From: Lachnospiraceae bacterium
Lineage (GTDB): Bacteria > Bacillota > Clostridia > Lachnospirales > Lachnospiraceae
Direction of reading: 5' to 3'
DNA length: 48,321 nucleotides
Assembly (NCBI GenBank): GCA_910575035.1
Contig: CAJTDL010000035.1
Coordinates: forward strand, 1 to 48,321
Below are positions 28,013-35,531 of this stretch, piece after piece. The translations under genes and the position numbers were made by a program. The notes under the pieces are model-generated. The model worked only from the letters and a program-made list of their open reading frames with translations, ran no database searches and had not been told where the DNA came from. The stretch's first letter is position 1; each line of letters starts with the position of its first letter.

Positions 28013-28342
28013 ATGGACAGAGCATATTACAAAAACACGAAAGAGCCAGTTGGTATGGACACGCAGGCTGGTGAAAAGGAAAAGACAGCCGTTGCCCTGG
28101 CTTATAACCCTGGGGATGCGGCTCCCAAGATCATTGCCACTGGGAAAGGGTATTTGGCAGAGAAGATCATAGAGAAGGCTAAGGAGGAGAATATTCCTTT
28201 TTACAGGGACAATAAGCTTGCCAAGACCCTTTCAAAGCTGGAGATCGGGGATATGATCCCGCCAGAGCTTTATGATGTGGTGGCAGAGATTTTGGTGTTT
28301 GTGGATGATATGGAGCGGATCCGTGAGAAGATAAAGGGGTGA
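28013..28342 (+). CDS. FlhB C-terminal-domain-like protein (YlqH-like)
   Basis: A 109-residue protein equivalent to the cytoplasmic tail of the flagellar export switch FlhB: ALAYNPGDAAPKIIATGKG, IPFYRDNKLAKTL and IPPELYDVVAEIL. In full FlhB the switch is cut at NPTH; here the corresponding place is NPGD, so self-cleavage is not expected. Its pairing with the FliK-like gene recalls the FliK-FlhB partnership. GCAAGGCAG precedes the ATG. yraN starts 7 bases after its stop codon. Confidence 0.85.
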   Translation: MDRAYYKNTKEPVGMDTQAGEKEKTAVALAYNPGDAAPKIIATGKGYLAEKIIEKAKEENIPFYRDNKLAKTLSKLEIGDMIPPELYDVVAEILVFVDDMERIREKIKG

Positions 28343-28349
28343 AAAATCA

Positions 28350-28706
28350 GTGAATAAGCGCCAGGTTGGGGCAAAATACGAAGCAGTTGCGGCAGAGTAC
28401 CTGAAAGGGCAGGGATATCTGGTTGTGGAGTGCAACCACAGAAACCCGTTAGGGGAAGTGGACCTTATTTTGGAGAAGGATGGCGTGGTCATCTATGCAG
28501 AGGTCAAATACCGCGGCAGCAGCAGGTATGGGGATCCCTTAGAGGCTGTGGACTGGAAGAAGCAGAAGCGGGTCAGCAGGGCGGCGGCATACCATTATAA
28601 CCGCTATGGCGCCAGGGAGGGAAAGCCCTGTCGGTTTGATGTAATCGGCATTTACGGTGATGGGCGTATCCGGCATATAGCAGATGCCTTTGAGTTCCAA
28701 GGATAG
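28350..28706 (+). CDS. yraN: UPF0102 (YraN) endonuclease-like protein
   Basis: A 118-residue protein of the YraN/UPF0102 family with a PD-(D/E)xK-like core: GEVDLILEKDGVVIYAEVKYR gives Glu-x-Asp and the E-V-K. Family members are assumed to act in DNA processing, but no activity is firmly established. Translation probably starts at GTG 28350 after GGGTGAAAAATCA. It is linked to the FlhB-like gene upstream and pgeF downstream, as in many Firmicutes. Confidence 0.93.
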   Translation: MNKRQVGAKYEAVAAEYLKGQGYLVVECNHRNPLGEVDLILEKDGVVIYAEVKYRGSSRYGDPLEAVDWKKQKRVSRAAAYHYNRYGAREGKPCRFDVIGIYGDGRIRHIADAFEFQG

Positions 28707-28753
28707 TGGAAATATGGCATATATGGTAATAAAGGAGTGGAAAATAATAGTCT

Positions 28754-29632
28754 ATGGAACAATTGAATTGTGGGATAGAATTTCAAATTTCCAAGGAGAA
28801 GGGCAGTCAAATGCCTGTACTGAAGAATATAGACGGGAAAAGTGGCTGCCCGTATCTGTACTATCCCTTGCTGGAGGAAACAGGAATCGTAAAGCATTGC
28901 TTTACTACAAGGCTTGGAGGCGTCAGCAAGGGGATTTTTGAGAGCCTGAACCTGAGTTTTTCCAGGGGGGATGACCCAGAGGCGGTAAAGGAGAATTTTC
29001 GCCGGGTTGCCCAGGCTATGGGCACGGAGTATGGGAATTTTGTATTTACAGACCAGACCCATACCACGAATGTCAGGCGTGTGGGAAAAGAGGACGCAGG
29101 CAAAGGCCTGACAAGGGAGCGGGGTTATGCAGATGTTGACGGCTTGATTACCAACGAGGCGGGGATTGTGCTGTCTACTTTTTATGCGGACTGCGTGCCC
29201 TTGTATTTTGTGGATGTGAAGCATCGGGCGATTGGGCTGTCACATTCTGGATGGAGGGGGACAGCGGGGCGTATGGGGAAGGTAACCTTAAATGCCATGA
29301 AGGCAGAATTTCAGACGGATCCAGAGGATGTTATTTGTGCCATAGGGCCTTCTATCTGCCAGAGGTGTTATGAAGTCAGCGAAGATGTGGCAATAGAGTT
29401 TGCAGAAGCGTTTCCGGAATCTGAAAAAGAGATTTTGCAGGACAAGGGCAATGGCAAATATCAGCTGGATTTGTGGCGTGCCAATGAGAAAGTTCTGCTG
29501 GAGGCAGGCGTAAAGGAAAGCCATATTGCAGTAACAAATATTTGTACCTGCTGTAATTCCAGATTGCTGTTCTCCCATCGGGCAACCCAGGGGAGACGGG
29601 GAAATCTGGGGGCTTTTTTGTGCCTTGTGTGA
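28754..29632 (+). CDS. pgeF: Multicopper-polyphenol-oxidase-like protein (YfiH/PgeF)
   Basis: A 292-residue cytoplasmic protein of the YfiH/YlmD family. Members are reported to act as purine nucleoside phosphorylases or adenosine deaminases, or to edit peptidoglycan precursors. The metal-binding residues are conserved: His in DQTHTTN, Cys in YADCVPL and His in LSHSGWRGT. The opening FTTRLGGVS and the C-terminal CTCCNS-x-LFSHRA are typical. It is the last gene of the co-directional block and is followed by a terminator shared with the convergent ABC-F gene. Confidence 0.93.
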   Translation: MEQLNCGIEFQISKEKGSQMPVLKNIDGKSGCPYLYYPLLEETGIVKHCFTTRLGGVSKGIFESLNLSFSRGDDPEAVKENFRRVAQAMGTEYGNFVFTDQTHTTNVRRVGKEDAGKGLTRERGYADVDGLITNEAGIVLSTFYADCVPLYFVDVKHRAIGLSHSGWRGTAGRMGKVTLNAMKAEFQTDPEDVICAIGPSICQRCYEVSEDVAIEFAEAFPESEKEILQDKGNGKYQLDLWRANEKVLLEAGVKESHIAVTNICTCCNSRLLFSHRATQGRRGNLGAFLCLV

Positions 29633-29687
29633 GGTGTGCTTAATCAATATAACTTTTCTGAAACGCTGCGGCCAATGATAACAAGAC

Positions 29688-29740
29688 GCCAGAATCCAGG
29701 AGAAGCTAAACTTGCTTCAACTGAGATTCTGGCATTATTT
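29688..29740. terminator. Bidirectional terminator between pgeF and the ABC-F gene
   Basis: GCCAGAATC (29688-29696) pairs with GATTCTGGC (29725-29733), with an inner GAAGC/GCTTC hairpin. The following ATTATTTTG serves the plus strand, and the transcripts of the two convergent genes end here. Confidence 0.8.
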
Positions 29741-29776
29741 TGTTCATTGCCTGCAGTTGGAATGTATGGTTCTGTT

Positions 29777-31417
29777 TTAATCATCTTCTTCCTGTGCATT
29801 GCTGGTGGAATATACCTGGCGCTTTCTTGCCATTTCATCGCTCTCCAAGTATTCATCATAAGTGGTGATCTTATCAATCATCCCGCCATTGGGCAAAAAT
29901 TCAATGATTCGGTTGGCTGTAGTCTGCACCACCTGATGGTCGCGGGAAGCGAATAGGATGACTCCAGGGAATTTTATCAGCCCGTTGTTCAAAGCTGTAA
30001 TGGACTCCATATCTAAATGGTCTGTAGGTTCGTCTAAAATCAGGACATTGGAACCCATAATCATCATACGGGATAAAAGAACCCGGACTCTTTCGCCTCC
30101 AGAGAGTACTTTCATCTTCTTTATGCCATCGTCCCCAGCAAACAGCATCCTGCCCAGGAACCCGCGTACATAAGTGGCGTCCTTGATCTCCGAATACTGT
30201 GTGAGCCATTCCACAATCTGTAGGTCTGTGTCAAAGATGGCGGTATTATCTTTTGGGAAATAGGACTGGCTGGTGGTGACGCCCCACTTATAATTGCCTT
30301 CATCCGGCTCCATCTCTCCGGCCAGAATCTGGAATAATGTGGTCTTAGCCACTTCATTGCTGCCAACAAATGCAATCTTGTCATTGTGCCCCATAATAAA
30401 GGAAACATTGTCTAACACTTTTACGCCGTCTATTGTTTTACTCAGGTTTTCTACAGTGAGTACTTCATTTCCAATTTCCCGGTTTGGGCGGAAATCAATA
30501 TAAGGGTACTTCCGGCTGGAAGGCTTAATCTCATCTAACTGAATTTTCTCCAAAGCACGTTTTCTGGAGGTAGCCTGTTTGGATTTGGAAGCATTTGCGG
30601 AGAACCGGGAAATAAATTCCTGCAGTTCCTTGATTTTTTCTTCCTTTTTCTTATTGGCTTCTTTCATCTGCTTGATTAAAAGCTGGCTGGACTCGTACCA
30701 GAAGTCATAGTTTCCGGCATAGAGCTGGATTTTTGCATAGTCAATATCGGCTGTATGGGTGCATACCTTATTCAAAAAGTAGCGGTCGTGGGATACCACA
30801 ATCACGGTATTGTCGAAGTTGATCAAAAATTCTTCCAGCCATGCAATCGCATCCAGATCCAAATGGTTGGTAGGCTCATCCAGCAGCAGGATATCCGGGT
30901 TGCCAAACAATGCCTGCGCCAGCAGTACCTTTACCTTCAATTCGCTGGGAATATCCCTCATGATGGCAGTGTGCAGTTCTGTCTCAATCCCCAGCCCGTT
31001 TAAGAGCTGGGCTGCGTCGGATTCTGCATTCCAGCCATCCATTTCGGCAAATTCTGCTTCCAGCTCGCTGGCGCGGATGCCGTCCTCATCCGTAAAATCC
31101 TCTTTCATATAGATGGCGTCTTTTTCCTTCATAATGTCATAGAGGCGCTGGTTCCCCATGATCACCGTATCCAGCACGGAAAATTCATCGTATTTAAAGT
31201 GATCCTGCTGTAAGAAGGAGAGGCGTTCCCCTGGCGTAATAAATACTTCCCCCTTAGTGGGCTCCAGCTGGCCATTTAAAATCTTAAGGAAAGTGGATTT
31301 TCCGGCGCCGTTTGCACCGATTAGGCCGTAGCAGTTCCCCTCTGTAAATTTGATATTTACATCTTCAAATAAAGCTTTCTTTCCGATTCTAAGAGTCACG
31401 TTATTTGCACTAATCAT
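29777..31417 (-). CDS. ABC-F family ATPase (YbiT/YkpA-like)
   Basis: A 546-residue soluble protein with two ATP-binding cassettes and the interdomain linker that reaches the ribosomal tRNA exit site in this family. Domain one: Walker A GANGAGKST, Walker B LLLDEPTNHLD, but its signature is IPSELKVKV instead of LSGGE. Domain two: signature LSGGERVRV and Walker B LILDEPTDHLD, but Walker A reads GSNEVAKTT, keeping Lys yet losing the usual Gly-x-Gly. The latter variant recalls YkpA-type relatives and is probably a subfamily trait. AGAAAGGTG lies ahead of the ATG. Likely role: translation factor; antibiotic protection cannot be excluded. Confidence 0.92.
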   Translation of the reverse strand: MISANNVTLRIGKKALFEDVNIKFTEGNCYGLIGANGAGKSTFLKILNGQLEPTKGEVFITPGERLSFLQQDHFKYDEFSVLDTVIMGNQRLYDIMKEKDAIYMKEDFTDEDGIRASELEAEFAEMDGWNAESDAAQLLNGLGIETELHTAIMRDIPSELKVKVLLAQALFGNPDILLLDEPTNHLDLDAIAWLEEFLINFDNTVIVVSHDRYFLNKVCTHTADIDYAKIQLYAGNYDFWYESSQLLIKQMKEANKKKEEKIKELQEFISRFSANASKSKQATSRKRALEKIQLDEIKPSSRKYPYIDFRPNREIGNEVLTVENLSKTIDGVKVLDNVSFIMGHNDKIAFVGSNEVAKTTLFQILAGEMEPDEGNYKWGVTTSQSYFPKDNTAIFDTDLQIVEWLTQYSEIKDATYVRGFLGRMLFAGDDGIKKMKVLSGGERVRVLLSRMMIMGSNVLILDEPTDHLDMESITALNNGLIKFPGVILFASRDHQVVQTTANRIIEFLPNGGMIDKITTYDEYLESDEMARKRQVYSTSNAQEEDD

Positions 31418-31566
31418 CTTATATACACCTTTCTGAAATGGAATCTGATTTCTGAATGTTACAGGAATAATTTTGGGGCTGACGGATTTTATAAAATTAT
31501 CCTGGGATGGGTTTGTACATTTGCTGTCTGAGTATTTTGGTGCCGCCCTATTTGCAGCCTTTTTCT

Positions 31567-31594
31567 ATTTTACAGGAAATCCGCTATTTTGCAA
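31567..31594 (-). promoter_or_regulatory. Promoter of the ABC-F gene
   Basis: On the minus strand TTGCAA (plus 31589-31594), a 16-base spacer and TAAAAT (plus 31567-31572) make a plausible sigma-A promoter. It would give a leader of about 150 bases before the ABC-F start. The space 31418-31830 holds no gene. Confidence 0.45.
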
Positions 31595-31721
31595 GGGATT
31601 TTGAGAAAAAGTTTTAAGTTTCTTTTAGGGAGGGGGGGCTGGGAAAAAGATTTCACTTCTTAAATTGCTGGCTTTGGCTATGAATAGTAACCAGAAATAA
31701 ACTTTTAAGAAGAGGAAATGA

Positions 31722-31750
31722 TTGACAAACCTTATGGGAAGAACTATAAT
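31722..31750 (+). promoter_or_regulatory. Consensus promoter of the type III CRISPR locus
   Basis: TTGACA (31722-31727), exactly 17 bases, then TATAAT (31745-31750): a full-consensus sigma-A promoter, the best in the window. It faces the CRISPR-associated genes and is followed by an 80-base leader to the first small ORF. Confidence 0.9.
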
Positions 31751-31830
31751 TTTAAGTATTAGGAGAACTTGCCAATATATTCTTGGGCGCAGCAGCATGA
31801 ATATTCAGCAAGCATACAAAGGAGGAGAAT

Positions 31831-31944
31831 ATGAAAAGAACAATGAAGGGAAGGCTTTGTTGTAAGGAAAAGAATGGATTTTCGAGGATAATGATTAAGA
31901 GCGCTTTGAGTATGCCCTTTTCATTATCCTTTTTTAATTTGTAA
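31831..31944 (+). CDS. Leader peptide-like small ORF
   Basis: A 37-codon ORF with an excellent AAAGGAGGAGAAT in front of the ATG. It encodes a basic N-terminal half (MKRTMKGRLCCKEK) and a hydrophobic end (MPFSLSFFNL). I know no homologue. The terminator stem-loop lies inside its 3' half and its stop codon just past the T-tract, so ribosome progress on this ORF would disrupt the hairpin. A role as an attenuator peptide is inferred; it could also be an unrelated small toxin-like peptide. Confidence 0.5.
   Translation: MKRTMKGRLCCKEKNGFSRIMIKSALSMPFSLSFFNL
31885..31935 (+). terminator. Terminator/attenuator hairpin ahead of the CRISPR operon
   Basis: AGGATAATGA (31885-31894) and TCATTATCCT (31921-31930) are perfect complements around a 26-base loop that can fold further (AAGAGC with GCCCTT), followed by TTTTTT (31930-31935). 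It stands between the promoter and the first large gene at 32037, so most transcripts would end here unless the hairpin is overridden. Confidence 0.6.
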
Positions 31945-32036
31945 ATCCAATGTGTTTATGGAGGAGGGTTCTGTACAGAAGGGTTTGAAGAAGGCAATGG
32001 AGGAAGTAAAAGAAAATACATAAGGAGGAAGTAAAC

Positions 32037-35000
32037 ATGGATATTTTTGAAAAGAGCATGGTAGATGCTGCAGCTTTTGGAAGGTTTTTGTTGGAGCGTT
32101 TTCCTGTTTTTGCGTTTGTGGATTTGAAAGGGGATATCAATGTGGTGGTCTTTGGGGAATCAGAAACGAGGATGGATTTTTTTAAGATGGTTGCGTCCTG
32201 CTGCCATATGGTGGATAAGAAACTTACGATTACTTTGGCGGATCCCACAGCATATGATTTTATGCGGAAGTTCCTGGATGAAAACCCTATGGCAAAAACT
32301 ACATTTTTTGTGCAGGTATTGTGTTTGGATGGCGATCATAAAGTGATTTCCCATAAGCTGGACCAGGAAGCAGCCAGTGAGCCATTGGTGTATGTAAACG
32401 TAGTGGCAGATGGGCTGGACAGCCTGGAGAAAATTAGTGTTATTGACAAGATGGCATATCCAGATTTGTCTGGAAGCCTGTTTTCCTATAGTTGGGTGAT
32501 TGGGGCGGATTCCGGGCAGAATACGAGGACAGGGGCTTTATTGGAAAAATATCTGGATCAGGCGGATTTTTTTAAAAAGGGAAGGCAGAGGAGCTTTGTA
32601 GGGGAGTTGAACCTTGGGAAAGAACAGACGATTGTGCGTATGGGCACAAAGCAGCGGATCACCCATATTCTTGTGAATGTGGACATGACAAAGGATGAGG
32701 TTGGGGTTTTTGAAAAAGGGCTTTTGGAAAAGGCATTCCGTGTGCACCGTTTCTATGCAAAGGAATACAATAGCAGGCAGGATATCCAGTCCATGCGGGA
32801 GGACTTTTCCAGGGCATATGCCAAGGCTTCCTCTGTCCGTTCCGCCATTAGCATTCCTTATAAAATTGCCTCTGTGATCCCATATGCATCAAAAGGGAAT
32901 GGGAAGAAAAAGGGGAAAGATGAGGCTCAGGATCTATCAAAGAATGGAGTGCCTGGCGTGAAAGGAATCAGCAGGGAAGCTGTGAGGGAATTTGCCCAGA
33001 TTGTTTCCGGGGAAAAAAATCAGGATAACGGCAGGGAGAAGCTGGTATATTTGGAGCATAAGTCCTGGATGGCATGGCTGATCTGTAATGGATGGCAGAG
33101 AGTCTCTGTAGAGGATGTAAAAGATTATGCGTTTGTGGGAGAAAATGATTTCAAGGATAAAAAGAATAAGCGCCATCCCTGCCTGGTGGAATGCCGGAAG
33201 GAAGGCATGATGTATCTGGATGATCCTGGCAGCAAGATCCGATGGTATAAGTCATATCTGGAAAAAATAAAGGATCCGTTGGATAAAGTGTCTTTGGAGC
33301 TGTATTTATATGCGAAGGAAAGGACACAGGATCTTTGCGCAGAGGGCGGAGAGGCTGGCGAGCGGTTGGAAAAGCTTGCGGATAGTATGCATAATTACTT
33401 GGGGGAAAATGCAGGGCAGCGGGCAGACGAGGCATATGAGTATATCCATAACCTGGAAAACGCATTCCATAAGCTGGCAGAGGAAGAACGGAATGCTATT
33501 AATAATTTTGAAAAATGCGCAAATGATTTCCGCAGGAAATTCGCAGAGGATTTTGCGAAAAGCCAGCGTCTGGAATCTGCTTTTAAAGATGTCATTTCCA
33601 TAGCTGACATTGCAAAGGAAGCTGCCAGGAAACGGTCTTATAAGAGGAGCGACCTGACTTTGCTTTTGGCAATCCCTTATATTATAAATAGCAATATAGC
33701 GCCCTGCATTTATAAGCTGGAAAGTAAGGAAAAGCCCTGGGAAAATATGTACAGTACAGTATTGATCGAGCCGCAGAAAACGGTTATCCTATGTGATGAT
33801 TCTGACAGTGAGGTATCAAAGAAGGAGCAGCGTAAATACAAAGATGTATTAGAAGGCATGGGGCTTGGCCATATTTCCTGTGTCGCTATGGGGATCCGAA
33901 CGGCCATGAAAAAGCTGTCGAAAAAGATAACGGAAAATGATATTGTGGACATTACAGATGCAGAGCCATCTTTTGTCTATAAGGTGAAAAGCATGCCAGA
34001 GTTTTCTAACTGCCAGTTTATTGTGATAAGGGACGGCGAAGTGGTAAACCTGACACAGGAAGAGGGGCAGGGGTATTTGTATCCCGTGCAGAAATCCCTG
34101 ACAGTAGGGGAGATGCTGCGGCTTTCTGACGTTTATTATTATACTGAGCGGGATGCAAATACATTGGCCTCCTTTGCGAATGCTTACCGGGATATCTGGA
34201 AGCTGTATTTTGATGTGTGTGAGCCAAGGGAATGGAAGCGTTTATGTGCGTTTTTCTGGTATGCCGATCAGAAAAATTATAAAATGATTACCCAAACTTC
34301 CGCAGGCACAGCAAAGGCGCAGAAGGCGGAGCCAATCCTATTAGAGGAGGTAAAAGTTTCTTCTAAAGTATTGGTGCGGGAGACAAACCCAATCCCATTA
34401 AAGGCATTGGAAAGCTCAAATGTGAAAAACGTTTTGAATGACTTGAAGGGGGCTGGCTGGATTGAGTCTTACCACATTCCTAAGAATGTGAGAAACATTC
34501 GGATAGAGATTAAAACGAAATGCGAGCCAATTATGGAAGCTGTCAACTGGATGCTGGACCGTGCACAGCAAAGCTGGGACAATAACTTGAAATATGTGGA
34601 GCGGAGAATAAGGGGTGGAAAAACAGCGGGCTGCCTGTATGATGATGTGGATAAGCTGTGTCTGCAGGAGAAGGAAGATATACCTCAAAAGGATTCTTTT
34701 GGGATGGAAAATGAGTTTGGAGAGTGCGCATACCAGGAAATCCGTGGGGTCATAGAGAAGCTTGCAAGGGAGGATCAGAAAAAATGTATGCTGGAGGAGG
34801 CCGACACGGGGCATGGCATTACTGTCACGTTAAAAAATACAGATGTGAAGCGCCTTATGGAACGGGAAGGAAATGCCTTGGAGCAGTACACGTATTTTAC
34901 CATGCGCAATCAGGGATTTGATGATGTGAAGCTCAGCGTAAGCCTGGCCTTTGCAGCGCCAGATGAATTTCAGGATCCAGATACAGACATTACAAATGAG

Positions 35001-35306
35001 ATTGATGTGATTGCAACAAAGGGGATGGAATCTTACTTTGTGAGCTGTAAGCAGAGCTGGGCGCAGAAGGAGTATTTGACAGAGATTAGATATTTTGCAG
35101 AACATCTTGGGGTTCGGGGAAAAGCGATCCTGGTCTGCAGCAACAAAAATGAACGGGCTTTCCAGACAGTCCGCCAACGTGCGGATATCATGGGCGTGTA
35201 TTTTATTACCCGCACAGTAATTAAGGAAGGAAAGCTGGGCGAAGCGTTTCAACGTATTCTGGATGGAGCGGATGTAAAGGAGATTAACCATATGTGCGGG
35301 CTGTGA
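32037..35306 (+). CDS. Card1-like CARF nuclease fused to Rossmann and RyR-like domains (protein A)
   Basis: A 1,089-residue soluble protein. N-terminal Rossmann-like segment at about 30-130 (INVVVFGESETRMDFF); RyR-like module at about 336-392 (LEHKSWMAWLICNGW, then KRHPCLVEC); long helical stretch 400-540; CARF-like part at about 540-685 (VDITDAEPSF); winged-helix-like segments; and a C-terminal PD-(D/E)xK nuclease at about 940-1089. The nuclease has Glu988-x-Asp990 in TNEIDV and Lys1005 in VSCKQS, the DUF1887/Card1/Can pattern. Known Card1/Can2 enzymes are dimers activated by cyclic tetra-adenylate that cut DNA and/or RNA; they are only about 370 residues, so the first 500 residues are an extra sensor module. 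AAGGAGGAAG precedes the ATG. First gene of the operon. Confidence 0.75.
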   Translation: MDIFEKSMVDAAAFGRFLLERFPVFAFVDLKGDINVVVFGESETRMDFFKMVASCCHMVDKKLTITLADPTAYDFMRKFLDENPMAKTTFFVQVLCLDGDHKVISHKLDQEAASEPLVYVNVVADGLDSLEKISVIDKMAYPDLSGSLFSYSWVIGADSGQNTRTGALLEKYLDQADFFKKGRQRSFVGELNLGKEQTIVRMGTKQRITHILVNVDMTKDEVGVFEKGLLEKAFRVHRFYAKEYNSRQDIQSMREDFSRAYAKASSVRSAISIPYKIASVIPYASKGNGKKKGKDEAQDLSKNGVPGVKGISREAVREFAQIVSGEKNQDNGREKLVYLEHKSWMAWLICNGWQRVSVEDVKDYAFVGENDFKDKKNKRHPCLVECRKEGMMYLDDPGSKIRWYKSYLEKIKDPLDKVSLELYLYAKERTQDLCAEGGEAGERLEKLADSMHNYLGENAGQRADEAYEYIHNLENAFHKLAEEERNAINNFEKCANDFRRKFAEDFAKSQRLESAFKDVISIADIAKEAARKRSYKRSDLTLLLAIPYIINSNIAPCIYKLESKEKPWENMYSTVLIEPQKTVILCDDSDSEVSKKEQRKYKDVLEGMGLGHISCVAMGIRTAMKKLSKKITENDIVDITDAEPSFVYKVKSMPEFSNCQFIVIRDGEVVNLTQEEGQGYLYPVQKSLTVGEMLRLSDVYYYTERDANTLASFANAYRDIWKLYFDVCEPREWKRLCAFFWYADQKNYKMITQTSAGTAKAQKAEPILLEEVKVSSKVLVRETNPIPLKALESSNVKNVLNDLKGAGWIESYHIPKNVRNIRIEIKTKCEPIMEAVNWMLDRAQQSWDNNLKYVERRIRGGKTAGCLYDDVDKLCLQEKEDIPQKDSFGMENEFGECAYQEIRGVIEKLAREDQKKCMLEEADTGHGITVTLKNTDVKRLMEREGNALEQYTYFTMRNQGFDDVKLSVSLAFAAPDEFQDPDTDITNEIDVIATKGMESYFVSCKQSWAQKEYLTEIRYFAEHLGVRGKAILVCSNKNERAFQTVRQRADIMGVYFITRTVIKEGKLGEAFQRILDGADVKEINHMCGL

Positions 35307-35367
35307 TGGCGAAATGAGCCTGCCATTTTGTGGCCAAAAAGAGCAGAGACGGTATTTTCTAGTAGGT

Positions 35368-35442
35368 ACAGCTCCTTTCAGGTGGATATGGTGAATTGTT
35401 ATTGGATATCTCAATTTTTACCACATACCTGTGAGGAGCTGT
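35368..35442 (+). other. Long intercistronic hairpin between proteins A and B
   Basis: ACAGCTCCT (35368-35376), CAGGT (35379-35383) and TGGT (35389-35392) are mirrored by ACCA (35420-35423), ACCTG (35427-35431) and AGGAGCTGT (35434-35442); AATTG/CAATT extend it inside. The roughly 75-base stretch can fold into one long imperfect hairpin 90 bases before gene B. A second small hairpin (GCGTTT-CGC-AAACGC, 35483-35497) follows. The 225-base spacer otherwise contains no supported gene; the open frame from 35328 here is not preceded by a ribosome binding site. Confidence 0.65.
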
Positions 35443-35531
35443 TCTATTTTCAAAGAAAAGGCCTGATTTTATGCGGGCTGTGGCGTTTCGCAAACGCTTT
35501 AGGACATAATTATAGAGAGGGAAGCAATGAA

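Noticed and set aside
31958-32023. Second short ORF (21 codons) between the leader terminator and protein A
   Set aside because: It has no ribosome binding site before its ATG, and it is in a different frame from the leader ORF.
35328-35531. Upstream extension of the protein B frame by 68 codons
   Set aside because: No ribosome binding site precedes 35328, the stretch contains the long hairpin and its translation looks unlike a protein, whereas 35532 has AGAGAGGGAAG at proper distance.
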